Below, piece by piece: positions 50,277 through 59,984 of a stretch of DNA of 64,000 bases. Every line of letters begins with the position of its first letter. The first letter of the stretch is position 1. The notes beneath the pieces were generated by a model. The model saw only the letters and a list, made by a program, of their open reading frames with translations, had not been told where the DNA came from and did no database searches. Origin of the DNA: Thermithiobacillus tepidarius DSM 3134 (GTDB taxonomy: Bacteria > Pseudomonadota > Gammaproteobacteria > Acidithiobacillales > Thermithiobacillaceae); assembly GCF_000423825.1 (NCBI RefSeq), contig NZ_AUIS01000006.1:62001-126000 (forward strand), given 5' to 3'. A program made the translations under genes and the position numbers.

Positions 50277-51734
50277 TCAACCCTCCTTGATCAGCCGCAG
50301 TTGGCGCTCCTCCGCACCGATTTCCTTGAAGATGGGGTAATCCCCGGAAAAGCAGGCATCGCAATATCCCGTCTCGCGGCTGCCCATGGCCCGGTAGAGG
50401 GCGTCCATGGTGAGGTAGCCCAGCGAGTCGGCATTGATCAGCTTGCGGATCTGCTCTTCCGAATGCTGAGCGGCGATCAGGTGCGAGCGGTCGGGGGTGT
50501 TGATGCCGTAATGGCAGGGGCCAGTGGTCGGCGGCGAGCTGACCAGGAAGTGCACCTCGCGGGCGCCGGCGTCACGCACCAGGTTGACGATCTTGGCGCT
50601 GGTGGTGCCGCGCACGATGGAATCGTCCACCAGCACCACGCGCTTGCCCTTGAGCACCGACGGCATGGCGTTCAGCTTGACCTTGACGCCGAAGTCGCGC
50701 ACCGACTGGGCGGGCTGGATGAAGGTGCGGCCCACGTAATGGTTGCGGATCAGCCCCAGCTCGAAGGGAATGCCGGTGGCCTCGGCGTAGCCCATGGCCG
50801 CCGCCACGCCCGAATCGGGCACAGGCACGACGATGTCCGCGTCCTTGGGATAGAGCTTGGCCAGCTCATGGCCGATGCGCTTGCGCGCGTTGTAGACGTT
50901 GATGCCGTCCAGATTGCTGTCGGGCCGGGCGAAATAGATGTATTCGAAGACGCACATGCGCCGGCCGACGGGCGCAAAGGGGCGGCGGGATTCAATGCCT
51001 TTTTCGGAGATGATGACCATTTCGCCGGCTTCGATGTCGCGCACGAACTCGGCGCCGATCAGGTCGAGGGCACAGGTCTCCGAAGCCAGCACGTAACCGC
51101 CGGATTCCACCAGCCGGCCCAGCACCAGGGGCCGAAAGCCCAAGGGGTCTCGCACGCCGATCAGGCGGGTCTCCGTGAGCGCGACGATGGAGTAGGCGCC
51201 CTTGGCCTGGCTCAGGGCTGCGGCCAGGCGCTCGCCAGCGTCCTTGCCGTCCACCCGGGCGGCCAAGTGCAGGATGACCTCGGTATCCATGTCCGTGTGG
51301 AAGATGGAGCCGGCACGCTCCAGTTCCTCGCGCAGTTCGCGGGCATTCACCAGGTTGCCGTTGTGGGCCAGGGACAGGGCGCCGTGCCGGTAGTTGATGA
51401 CCAGCGGCTGGGTGTTGCGCAGCACCGAGTCGCCGGTGGTGGAGTAACGCACGTGGCCGATGGCGCGGTTGCCCTTCAGCCGCTTGATGTCCTTGGCGCT
51501 GAAGACATCGGCGACGCGGCCCATGCCGCGGTGGTTGTAGAACTCCTGGCCGTCCGTGGACACCACGCCCGCCGCCTCCTGGCCGCGATGCTGCAGCGCG
51601 TAGAGGCCGAGATAGGCGAGATTGCTGGCTTCGGGATGCTCGAAGATGCCGACGACGCCGCACTCGTCGTGAAAGTGGTCATCGTCCAGCAGGGAGGAAA
51701 GCGGCTTCAAAGGATGGGCAGTGGAAGCGTTCAA
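50277..51734 (-). CDS. purF: Amidophosphoribosyltransferase, Bacillus-type Fe-S enzyme
   Basis: A 485-residue first enzyme of purine synthesis, transferring glutamine amide nitrogen to PRPP. The glutaminase nucleophile is Cys25 (HDECGVVGIF), preceded by a 24-residue propeptide that must be removed, as in the B. subtilis enzyme. Cysteines at the four Fe-S ligand positions of that type are present: RRMCVFEYIYFARP, TTGPCHYGI and YCDACFSG (two). The PRPP loop is VVLVDDSIVRGTTS. The E. coli-type PurF starts with Cys1 and lacks these cysteines. Overlaps cvpA by 4 bp and is coupled to metZ. Confidence 0.95.
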   Translation of the reverse strand: MNASTAHPLKPLSSLLDDDHFHDECGVVGIFEHPEASNLAYLGLYALQHRGQEAAGVVSTDGQEFYNHRGMGRVADVFSAKDIKRLKGNRAIGHVRYSTTGDSVLRNTQPLVINYRHGALSLAHNGNLVNARELREELERAGSIFHTDMDTEVILHLAARVDGKDAGERLAAALSQAKGAYSIVALTETRLIGVRDPLGFRPLVLGRLVESGGYVLASETCALDLIGAEFVRDIEAGEMVIISEKGIESRRPFAPVGRRMCVFEYIYFARPDSNLDGINVYNARKRIGHELAKLYPKDADIVVPVPDSGVAAAMGYAEATGIPFELGLIRNHYVGRTFIQPAQSVRDFGVKVKLNAMPSVLKGKRVVLVDDSIVRGTTSAKIVNLVRDAGAREVHFLVSSPPTTGPCHYGINTPDRSHLIAAQHSEEQIRKLINADSLGYLTMDALYRAMGSRETGYCDACFSGDYPIFKEIGAEERQLRLIKEG

Positions 51735-52240
51735 TGTGACTCCGCCTGTGATTTCGGTCGCAAATACTTAGACAACGACTTGGGCAAATAATTATACAAC
51801 TTGGAAGCCACCGGGGTGAACCACGGCACGGTCATGGATTTGTGCCACCAGGGGTCCTTGGCCATGGGCGTGGCCTGGGCGATCAGGACCAGGAGGCCGG
51901 CCAGCAGCACGGCGCGCAGCAGGCCGAAACCGCCGCCCAGGGCGCGGTCCACGGTGGATAGGCCGGCCTTGTGCAGGATCTGCTGCAGCAGCAAGGCAAA
52001 GAGATTGCCGATGATCACGGTCACCAGGAAGAGCGCCAGGAAGGCGGCCACGATGCGCAGCGAGGGCGTGTCGATGAAGGGCTTGAGCAACTGGGCTGCC
52101 GGCGGGCTGTAGTGGATGGCCACCACGAAGCCCAGCAGCCACAGGAAGAGCGAGAACACTTCGCGCACCAGGCCCCGCAGCAGGCCCACGATCGTGGACA
52201 CCAGCAGGATGGCGAAAATCAGACAATCAAACCACACCAT
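51731..52240 (-). CDS. cvpA: CvpA family membrane protein
   Basis: A 169-residue inner-membrane protein with about four transmembrane helices. DCLIFAILLVSTIVGLLRGL is the typical CvpA opening, then FSLFLWLLGFVVAIHY, IVAAFLALFLVTVIIGNLF and GGGFGLLRAVLLAGLLVLI. In E. coli CvpA is tied to colicin V production and bile-salt resistance and sits before purF, as here. ATGA overlap with purF. Confidence 0.88.
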   Translation of the reverse strand: MVWFDCLIFAILLVSTIVGLLRGLVREVFSLFLWLLGFVVAIHYSPPAAQLLKPFIDTPSLRIVAAFLALFLVTVIIGNLFALLLQQILHKAGLSTVDRALGGGFGLLRAVLLAGLLVLIAQATPMAKDPWWHKSMTVPWFTPVASKLYNYLPKSLSKYLRPKSQAESH

Positions 52241-52365
52241 TTTCGCGCTCCCGCCGCGCCCGGCTTCCGTACTGCCAACTCAACGTCTTCTCTCCAAAGA
52301 TACGGCTGCAACAGAGAATGGGCGCCGGCCGCAAACGCTCCCCTGCCTCGCGGCCCTGCCGGTCG

Positions 52366-53310
52366 TCACTTGGCCGGCACGATGATCGCGGCCACCTGCG
52401 CCTTGCTCTGCACCGCGCTGCGGAACTGTTTGGCCTGCTCGTAGTTGGCGTAGGGGCGGCTTTGCACCTTGTACACGCCGCCGCCCTCCACCACCCGCAG
52501 CGCCAAGCCGGTCCCGCTCATTTCGGTGACGAGGTGATCGGCGTTGGCGCGAGTCTTGAAGGCACCCAGCTGCACCACGTAGGGTCCGGGGCCCGGCGCC
52601 GGCTCCGGCCGCGCCGCCTCGGCGCTGGCCGCGGGCTTGGCGGCAGCGGGTTGATGCGGCTGGGACGCGACCGCTGTTTTGGCGGCCGGCGCGGCCTCGG
52701 GGCCAGCGGGCTTGGCCGCTTGCTGCTCCTGGGCCAGTCTGGCCTGCAAGGCCTGTTCGCGCTCCGCCTGTCGTGCAGCTTCATCCTGGCCTTGGGGCGC
52801 GGCCGGGCTGGCTGCCCGCGGCGCCGGCGCCGCGGGTGCGGCGGGCTTCGGCACGGGCGGACTCACCCGGGTTTCAGCCGGCGGCGCCTCAGGCGCAACC
52901 GCCACCGGGGCCGGCTTGCCCGGCGCAGCGGCCTTGACGTCCATGGCGGACTGCTGGCCGGCGGGCGCGGCCGCCACCGGCTCGTCGCTGGGCGGGTAGA
53001 CCGGACCGGTCTCGGCAGCCGGCGGCGTCACCGGTTCCAGCACCGGCACATTGTCCGCCATGGCGGGAGCCGGCTCGTCTTCCAGCGGAATCTTCAGCTG
53101 CACCGCGTCCTTTTCCTTCGGCACCTCCGGCGGCTGGCGGTCGCTGAACATGAAAACCAGGATCAGCACCACCACAATGGCCAGCACGCCGCCGATGATG
53201 ATGCGATGGAGGTGCCCCTGGCGGGCACCGGACACTTCTTCGTAGTCCGCATCGCTCCAGGCGTTGTCCAACTCGTCGCTCAGTACGTCTTCCCGCTTGC
53301 GTTCGTCCAC
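52366..53310 (-). CDS. SPOR-domain cell-division protein (DedD-like)
   Basis: A 314-residue bitopic membrane protein. A short cytosolic start (DERKREDVLSDELDNAW), one membrane helix (IIIGGVLAIVVVLILVFMF, about 35-53), a long Pro/Ala-rich periplasmic linker and a C-terminal SPOR domain (about 235-314: YVVQLGAFKTRANADHLVTE, YKVQSRPYANYEQA), which binds denuded septal peptidoglycan. Start is GTG with GGAGGAG overlapping the folC stop. Same position as dedD in related operons. Confidence 0.88.
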   Translation of the reverse strand: MDERKREDVLSDELDNAWSDADYEEVSGARQGHLHRIIIGGVLAIVVVLILVFMFSDRQPPEVPKEKDAVQLKIPLEDEPAPAMADNVPVLEPVTPPAAETGPVYPPSDEPVAAAPAGQQSAMDVKAAAPGKPAPVAVAPEAPPAETRVSPPVPKPAAPAAPAPRAASPAAPQGQDEAARQAEREQALQARLAQEQQAAKPAGPEAAPAAKTAVASQPHQPAAAKPAASAEAARPEPAPGPGPYVVQLGAFKTRANADHLVTEMSGTGLALRVVEGGGVYKVQSRPYANYEQAKQFRSAVQSKAQVAAIIVPAK

Positions 53311-53311
53311 G

Positions 53312-54643
53312 TCACTCCTCCAGGAAACTCCGCATGGCAACCGCTTCCGGCAGGGCCGCCACGGTGTGAAACGATCCGAATACCAGCACAAGATCTTCCG
53401 GCCCGGCGCTGGCATCGGCGGCTTGCAGCGCCTCCATCACGCCGGCATGGGCGCTCACCCGCTGCGCACCCAGGTCCTCGAGCACCCCGGCCAGGGTGCC
53501 CGCATCGGTGCCGCGCGGCCCCGGCAGGCTGGCGCAGAACCAGGCCGTCACCTCGTCCAGCAGGGGCCGCAGCGTCGCTCGATGATCCTTGTCGGCCAGC
53601 ATGCCCACCACCGCCAGCACCCGTCCCCGGGTGCCGCATTCGCGCAGGCCGGCCGCCAATGCCCGCGCCGCGTCCGGGTTGTGGGCCACGTCCAGCAGCC
53701 AGGCCGGTCCCTGATCCCGTTGCGGCGGCAGCAGCTGAAAGCGGCCCGGCACGCGGGCCCGACGCAGGCCCTCCCGCAGTGCCGCCTCGGGCAGCGGCGG
53801 CAGCACCCGCTGCGCGCGCAGGGCGGCGATGCTGGCCGCCGCGTTGTGGAGCTGATGCCCGCCGCGCAGGCTGGGCATGGGCAGCCCGCGCAGCACGCCG
53901 TCCGGTCCGAGCCAATCCCAGCGCGCCGCGTCGATGGGCGCGGCCCGGAAGTCCCGCCCCGCCTGCCACAGCGGCACTCCCAACCTGGCCGCCTCCGCCC
54001 CGATGACGGCGGGCGGGTCGAGATCGGCGCAGACCGCCGGCACGCCCGGCCGGAAGATGCCGGCCTTCTCGCGGGCGATGCTCTCGCGGTCGGGCCCGAG
54101 CCAGGCGCTGTGGTCCACGTCCAGGCGCATGATCAGGCTCAGGTCCGGCGTGAAGGCGTTCACCGCATCCAGCCGCCCGCCCAGGCCCACCTCCAGCACG
54201 GCCACCTCCACCCGCGCCTGCAGAAAGGCATGCACCGCCGCCAGGGTGCCGAATTCGAAGTAGGTCAGCGGCACCTCGCGACGGCCGGCTTCCACCGCCT
54301 CGAAGGCGGCCACCAGGACTTCGTCGGCTGCCGGCCGGCCGCCGATGCGCACCCGCTCGTTGTAACGCCACAGGTGCGGGCTGGTGTACGCGCCCACCCG
54401 CAGCCCGGCAGCCGCCAGGATGGCTTCCAGATAGGCGACGGCCGAGCCCTTGCCATTGGTGCCCGCCACCAGGATGGTCGGCATGGGCAGGCGCGCCGGC
54501 AGCGCCATGGCCGCCATCACCGTCCGCACGCGCTCCAGCCCGAGCTCGATGCGCTCGGGCTGCAACGCCTCCAGGCGGGCCAGCCAGGCAGCCAAAGGCC
54601 CAGCGGCGCCGCCCGGCGGCGACACGGAGGCAGCAGGGTCCAT
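53312..54643 (-). CDS. folC: Bifunctional folylpolyglutamate/dihydrofolate synthase
   Basis: A 443-residue Mur-ligase-like enzyme that adds glutamate to dihydropteroate and tetrahydrofolates. P-loop GTNGKGSAVAYLEAIL (about 49-64), then YTSPHLWRYNERVRIGG, the folate site, and LEVGLGGRLDAVNAF. C-terminal DVAHNPDAARALA and VVGMLADKDH are family blocks. Its ATG shares the A of the accD stop (TGATG), tightly coupled. Confidence 0.95.
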   Translation of the reverse strand: MDPAASVSPPGGAAGPLAAWLARLEALQPERIELGLERVRTVMAAMALPARLPMPTILVAGTNGKGSAVAYLEAILAAAGLRVGAYTSPHLWRYNERVRIGGRPAADEVLVAAFEAVEAGRREVPLTYFEFGTLAAVHAFLQARVEVAVLEVGLGGRLDAVNAFTPDLSLIMRLDVDHSAWLGPDRESIAREKAGIFRPGVPAVCADLDPPAVIGAEAARLGVPLWQAGRDFRAAPIDAARWDWLGPDGVLRGLPMPSLRGGHQLHNAAASIAALRAQRVLPPLPEAALREGLRRARVPGRFQLLPPQRDQGPAWLLDVAHNPDAARALAAGLRECGTRGRVLAVVGMLADKDHRATLRPLLDEVTAWFCASLPGPRGTDAGTLAGVLEDLGAQRVSAHAGVMEALQAADASAGPEDLVLVFGSFHTVAALPEAVAMRSFLEE

Positions 54644-55527
54644 CAGGCGTTGGAAACGTGCTGGTGGGTCATGGTCGCCAGCAGGCTGGCAATGGTGTCG
54701 CGCATCTGGCGCCGGTCCACGATCATGTCGATGGCGCCGTGCTCCAGGAGGTACTCGGAACGCTGGAAGCCCTCGGGCAGCTTTTCCCGAATGGTCTGCT
54801 CGATCACCCGCGGGCCGGCGAAGCCGATGAGCGCCTTGGGCTCGGCGATCTGGATGTCGCCCAGCATGGCCAGACTGGCGGACACGCCGCCCATGGTCGG
54901 ATCGGTCAGCACGGAAATGTAGGGCACGCCCGCCTTGGCCAGGCGCTCCAGCACCGCGGAGGTCTTGGCCATCTGCATGAGCGACAGCAGCGCCTCCTGC
55001 ATGCGGGCGCCGCCGCTGGCGCTGAAGCAGACCAGGGGAATGCGGTATTCGAGGGCGGTTTCGGCCGCCTTGACGAAACGCGCGCCGACCACCGATCCCA
55101 TGCTGCCGCCCATGAAGCCGAATTCGAAGGCGGCTGCCACCACGGGCACCCCCTTCACCTGGCCGCGCATGGCCACCAGGGCGTCGCGCTCGCCCGTGCT
55201 GTTCTGGGCGGCGGTCAGGCGGTCCTTGTATTTTTTCTGGTCACGAAAGCGCAGCGGATCCACGGGCACGTAGTTGGCCCCCAGTTCCAGGCGCGGCTCC
55301 GGGTCGAGGAAAAGATCCAGGCGGCGACGCGCGCCGATGCGGTGGTGGTGATCGCACTTGGGGCAGACCTCCAGGTTTTCCTCCAACTCGGTGCGGTACA
55401 GCACGCTCTGGCAGGTCGGGCACTTGGACCACAGCCCTTCCGGCACGGCGCGCTTGCTTTCCTTTTCCTCGCCCGCGGCCTTTTCCTTCTTGATCTTGGG
55501 CGGCAACAGCTTCTCGAACCAGCTCAT
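54643..55527 (-). CDS. accD: Acetyl-CoA carboxylase carboxyltransferase beta subunit
   Basis: A 294-residue subunit. The N-terminal zinc ribbon uses Cys36, Cys39, Cys55 and Cys58 (CPTCQ, CPKCDHH). The crotonase-like fold follows: [58 protein letters not shown] and [17 protein letters not shown]. Works with AccA to make malonyl-CoA. Overlaps trpA by 4 bp. Confidence 0.96.
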   Translation of the reverse strand: MSWFEKLLPPKIKKEKAAGEEKESKRAVPEGLWSKCPTCQSVLYRTELEENLEVCPKCDHHHRIGARRRLDLFLDPEPRLELGANYVPVDPLRFRDQKKYKDRLTAAQNSTGERDALVAMRGQVKGVPVVAAAFEFGFMGGSMGSVVGARFVKAAETALEYRIPLVCFSASGGARMQEALLSLMQMAKTSAVLERLAKAGVPYISVLTDPTMGGVSASLAMLGDIQIAEPKALIGFAGPRVIEQTIREKLPEGFQRSEYLLEHGAIDMIVDRRQMRDTIASLLATMTHQHVSNA

Positions 55528-56347
55528 ACGGACTCCTGCAACGGCTCGCGCGCACCATGCACGGCGGCGGCCAGCCCCTTGACCAGGGCGCTCGCCCGGC
55601 GCACCGCGTCGTTGGCATCCCGGGCGGCGGCGATTTCCTTCACCACGGCGCTGCCCACCACCACGGCGTCGGCCATGCGGGCCACGGCGGCGGCGGTTTC
55701 GGCATCCTGGATGCCGAAACCCACGCCCACCGGCAGCGTCGTTTGACGGCGCACCGCCTCCAGCTTGGCCGCGACGGCGGCGGTGTCCAGGCCGCCCGCC
55801 CCGGTCACGCCGCGCATCGAGACATAATAGACGAAGCCGCTGGCCTGCTGCGCCACCAGTTGGATGCGCTCCTCGCTGCTGGTGGGCGCCAGCAGGAAAA
55901 TGGGATCGATGTCGCGCTGGCGCAGCTCGCGCACCAGGTCATCCGCCTCTTCCGGCGGCAGGTCCACGGTGATCACGCCGTCCACGCCCGCCTGCGCGGC
56001 GGCTTCGGCGAAGGCGGCGTAGCCCATCACCTCGACCGGATTGAGATAGCCCATCAGCACCACGGGCGTGTCCTGGTCGCCCTGGCGGAAGGCCGCCACG
56101 GCGCCCAGCACCTGGCGCAGGTTGACGTGGTGGCGCAGGGCGCGCTCGTTGGCCTGCTGGATGGTGGGACCGTCCGCCATGGGATCGGAAAAGGGCACGC
56201 CCACCTCGATGATGTCGGCGCCGGCGGCCGCCAACGCCTGGAGCATGGGGACCGTCACGCCCGGCTCCGGATCGCCGGCGGTGAAAAACGGGATCATGGC
56301 GGCGCGGCGGCTCGCCCGCAGCCGGTCGAAAGTGTGCTTCAGGCGGC

Positions 56348-56351
<4 letters not shown>
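55524..56351 (-). CDS. trpA: Tryptophan synthase alpha subunit
   Basis: A 275-residue TIM barrel that cleaves indole-3-glycerol phosphate. Catalytic Glu49 ([12 protein letters not shown]) and Asp60 (PMADGPTIQ) fall at the same positions as in Salmonella. Loop 6 is [14 protein letters not shown] and the phosphate site [10 protein letters not shown]. Overlaps trpB by ATGA, as usual for the complex partners, and accD at the other end. Confidence 0.96.
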
Positions 56352-57550
<1,199 letters not shown>

Positions 57551-57601
57551 TACGCTTTCCTCAGCACTTGCTACGAATTCCGTGCCGCCACACGGCGGCT
57601 C

Positions 57602-58228
57602 TCAAACGTCTTCCGCGGCGCGACGCGCATTGGCCACGAAGGCCTGGATCAGCGCGGCATCCTTGATGCCCGGCGCCGCCTCCACCCCGCTGCTCACGTC
57701 CAGGGCATAGGGCCGCACCCGGCGCACCGCCTCGGCCACATTGCCCGGATGCAGTCCGCCGGCCAGCACGAGCGGGCGGGCCAGTCCACCCGGGATCAAG
57801 GACCAGTCGAAGGTCAGGCCCGTGCCGCCCGCGGCCGCCGGCGCGTAGGCGTCCAGGAGCAGTCCGCGCGCATCGTGATAGGCTCGCGCCAGCGCCTCGA
57901 GGTCCAGCGGCCCGCGCATGCGGATGGCCTTGATGTAGGGCCGTCCGAAAGCGCCACAGTAGGCCGGCGCCTCGTCGCCGTGGAACTGCAGCAGGTCCAG
58001 CGGGCAACGGGCCAGCACCCCGGCCACCGCCTCCGGCGCGGTGTCCACGAAAAGCCCGACGCTGGTCACGAAAGGCGGCAACGCCTCCAGGATCGCGCAC
58101 GCCTGCGCCACGCTCACGGCCCGCGGGCTGGCCGGGTGGAACACCAGGCCGATGGCGTCCGCCCCCGCCGCCGCGGCCGCCCGCGCGTCCTCGGGCCGGG
58201 TAATCCCGCAAATTTTCACACGAATCAT
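57602..58228 (-). CDS. trpF: Phosphoribosylanthranilate isomerase
   Basis: A 208-residue TIM barrel of tryptophan synthesis. Catalytic Cys in [13 protein letters not shown], general acid Asp in [12 protein letters not shown], and [29 protein letters not shown] and [15 protein letters not shown] as conserved blocks. Start at MIRVKICG; upstream in-frame ATG (MRSLRLY) lies over the promoter. No RBS of note. First gene of the leftward trpF-trpB-trpA-accD-folC transcript. Confidence 0.94.
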   Translation of the reverse strand: MIRVKICGITRPEDARAAAAAGADAIGLVFHPASPRAVSVAQACAILEALPPFVTSVGLFVDTAPEAVAGVLARCPLDLLQFHGDEAPAYCGAFGRPYIKAIRMRGPLDLEALARAYHDARGLLLDAYAPAAAGGTGLTFDWSLIPGGLARPLVLAGGLHPGNVAEAVRRVRPYALDVSSGVEAAPGIKDAALIQAFVANARRAAEDV

Positions 58229-58246
58229 AGGGGTAAGCCAGCAATG

Positions 58247-58266
58247 CGTCACGAGTGACGAGTATA
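58247..58266 (-). promoter_or_regulatory. trpF promoter with palindrome at the transcription start
   Basis: Minus-strand -10 TATACT (58261-58266) directly abuts a perfect palindrome CGTCAC-TC-GTGACG (58247-58260), which covers the predicted start. A -35 (TTGGCA) is about 18-20 bases upstream and only moderate. The palindrome is a candidate operator for the trp-acc-fol operon. No Trp-rich leader peptide is present. Confidence 0.5.
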
Positions 58267-58340
58267 AACGCAAACTGCGCAAAATCTGCCAACAATTTCG
58301 CCAAAAGCGTGGAAGCGCCCTTCCCTGCTTTGCCCGCCAC

Positions 58341-59114
58341 TCACCACGGTTCCGCCGGCTGGCACGGCAATCCGAAATGCGCCGGGTAGGTCACGCCGGT
58401 CAAATACAGGCCCTCCGGCGGGGCGGTAACGCCGGCCAGGCGCCGGTCCCGGCCTTCCAGCACCTCGCGGGCCCAGGCGGGCGGCTGCTTGCCGCTGCCC
58501 ACGGCGATCAGGACGCCGGCCAGGTTGCGCACCATGTGATGCAGAAAGGCGTTGGCCTCGGCATCGATGGCCAGCAGCTCGCCCTGGCGGCGCACCTGCA
58601 GGCGGCGCAGTTCGCGCACGGGGTGCTTGGCCTGGCAGGCGCTGGCGCGGAAGGCGGAGAAATCGTGGCGGCCGATGAGCAGCTCCGCCGCCGCCTGCAT
58701 GCGCGCCTCGTCCAGCGGCGGGTACACCCAGCTCACGAAGTGGCGACGCACGGCGGGACGCTGGGGGCGGTTCAGGATGAGATAGCGGTAGGCGCGGCCG
58801 GTGGCGGAAAAACGGGCATGAAAGTCCTCGGACACCGGCATGGCCCAGCGCAGGCTCACCGCCTTGGGCAGATTGGCGTTGGCGCCCATCACCCAGGCAT
58901 GGACACTGCGTTGCGCCCCGGTATCGAAATGCGCCACCTGTCCCAGGCCGTGCACGCCCGTGTCGGTGCGCCCCGCCACCACCACCTCAATGGGCGCGTC
59001 GGCGACGCGGGACAGGGCCTCCTCCACCGCCGCCTGCACGCTCGGCTGGCCGTGCTGGCGCTGCCAGCCGCAGAAGGCCGATCCGTCGTATTCCACCCCT
59101 ATCGCTATGCGCAT
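58341..59114 (-). CDS. truA: tRNA pseudouridine(38-40) synthase
   Basis: A 257-residue enzyme that modifies positions 38-40 of tRNA anticodon stems. Catalytic Asp51 in [32 protein letters not shown] near the start and [14 protein letters not shown] and [13 protein letters not shown] further on are diagnostic. Start at [11 protein letters not shown] with GGATAG upstream. Two bases from the EcfT-like gene upstream. Confidence 0.95.
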   Translation of the reverse strand: MRIAIGVEYDGSAFCGWQRQHGQPSVQAAVEEALSRVADAPIEVVVAGRTDTGVHGLGQVAHFDTGAQRSVHAWVMGANANLPKAVSLRWAMPVSEDFHARFSATGRAYRYLILNRPQRPAVRRHFVSWVYPPLDEARMQAAAELLIGRHDFSAFRASACQAKHPVRELRRLQVRRQGELLAIDAEANAFLHHMVRNLAGVLIAVGSGKQPPAWAREVLEGRDRRLAGVTAPPEGLYLTGVTYPAHFGLPCQPAEPW

Positions 59115-59116
59115 CA

Positions 59117-59833
59117 CTATCCGAGATTCCAATAAGCCAGCGTCAACGCCAGCAGCACTGCCATCAGAAAAAGCCGGTCCCGCCACCGCCACGCCGGCAA
59201 GGGCGACAGCGGCAGCGCGGACGCCGGCGCCGGCGCCTGCTCCGCCTCCTGGAACAAGCGCAACAACACCTCCGCCCGCAGGCGCAGCCCTTCCCCCCAG
59301 CTCCGCGGCGGCGCGGCCTGCAAGAGTTCCATGCGCAGGACGCGCGCACGCTCGCCGACCTGCTCCACCGCCTGCAGGGTGAGCGACAGGCGCCGGCCGA
59401 GGCGATCCGCGGGAAAACCCAAGGCCGCAAGGGGCCGCAGCATGGCCGTAATGGCCGCAGCCATCGCGGATGGGCTGACGTCCTGCATCAGCCAGACGGC
59501 CCAGGTCACCATGATCAGGAGCATGGCCGCGCGCTGCAGGCCGTTTTCCAGCCCGATGCTGCTGGGTGAGAGTTCGCCGAGGAGCGGCCAGGCCGCCTCT
59601 CCGGGCGTCAGGTAGCCGTGCAGCAGGACGATGGACAGCAGCAGCCAGCGCACGCGCCGCAGGGCCCGGCCCAGGGACGCCAGCTGCGGCACGTCGCACA
59701 GCAGAAGCAGCAACGTCACCAATGCCGCGCCCGGCAACAGCGGCCGCAGGCTCAGCGCCAGCCCTAGGCTGACGGCGATGACCGCCAGCAGTTTGGCCAT
59801 GGGATGCAACGGTCGCATCCAGGTGCAGCGCAT
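59117..59833 (-). CDS. CbiQ/EcfT-like transmembrane protein
   Basis: A 238-residue membrane protein resembling the T component of energy-coupling factor transporters. Hydrophobic segments: LLAVIAVSLGLALSLRPLLP, VTLLLLLCDVPQL, WLLLSIVLLHGYLTP, AAMLLIMVTWAVWLMQDVSP and a C-terminal LFLMAVLLALTLAYW. ALRRVRWLL and GRRLSLTLQAVEQVGERARV may form coupling helices, but the classic ARR/ARG motifs are not clear. No ECF ATPases or S component are nearby. Start uncertain: ATG 59833, GTG 59848 or an inner ATG. Confidence 0.65.
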   Translation of the reverse strand: MRCTWMRPLHPMAKLLAVIAVSLGLALSLRPLLPGAALVTLLLLLCDVPQLASLGRALRRVRWLLLSIVLLHGYLTPGEAAWPLLGELSPSSIGLENGLQRAAMLLIMVTWAVWLMQDVSPSAMAAAITAMLRPLAALGFPADRLGRRLSLTLQAVEQVGERARVLRMELLQAAPPRSWGEGLRLRAEVLLRLFQEAEQAPAPASALPLSPLPAWRWRDRLFLMAVLLALTLAYWNLG

Positions 59834-59899
59834 GATCAACAGATCCACCGGGCGGCAGGGAATTTATCGGAACAAGGGCGCATTTGCACGCGCGACCCA

Positions 59900-59935
59900 A
59901 TAAAAAAGAGTGCCCGCCGTGGCACGGGGGCACTC
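59900..59935 (-). terminator. Rho-independent terminator of fimV
   Basis: Minus-strand stem GAGTGCCC / GGGCACTC (8 bp, 59908-59915 with 59928-59935) around a 12-base loop, followed by TTTTTT. It lies 50 bases after the fimV stop, separating fimV from the EcfT-truA pair. Confidence 0.85.
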
Positions 59936-59984
59936 CGCGAATGTATGCGAAATCAACGAAAATATAAAGGGCGGCCTTGCTCTG

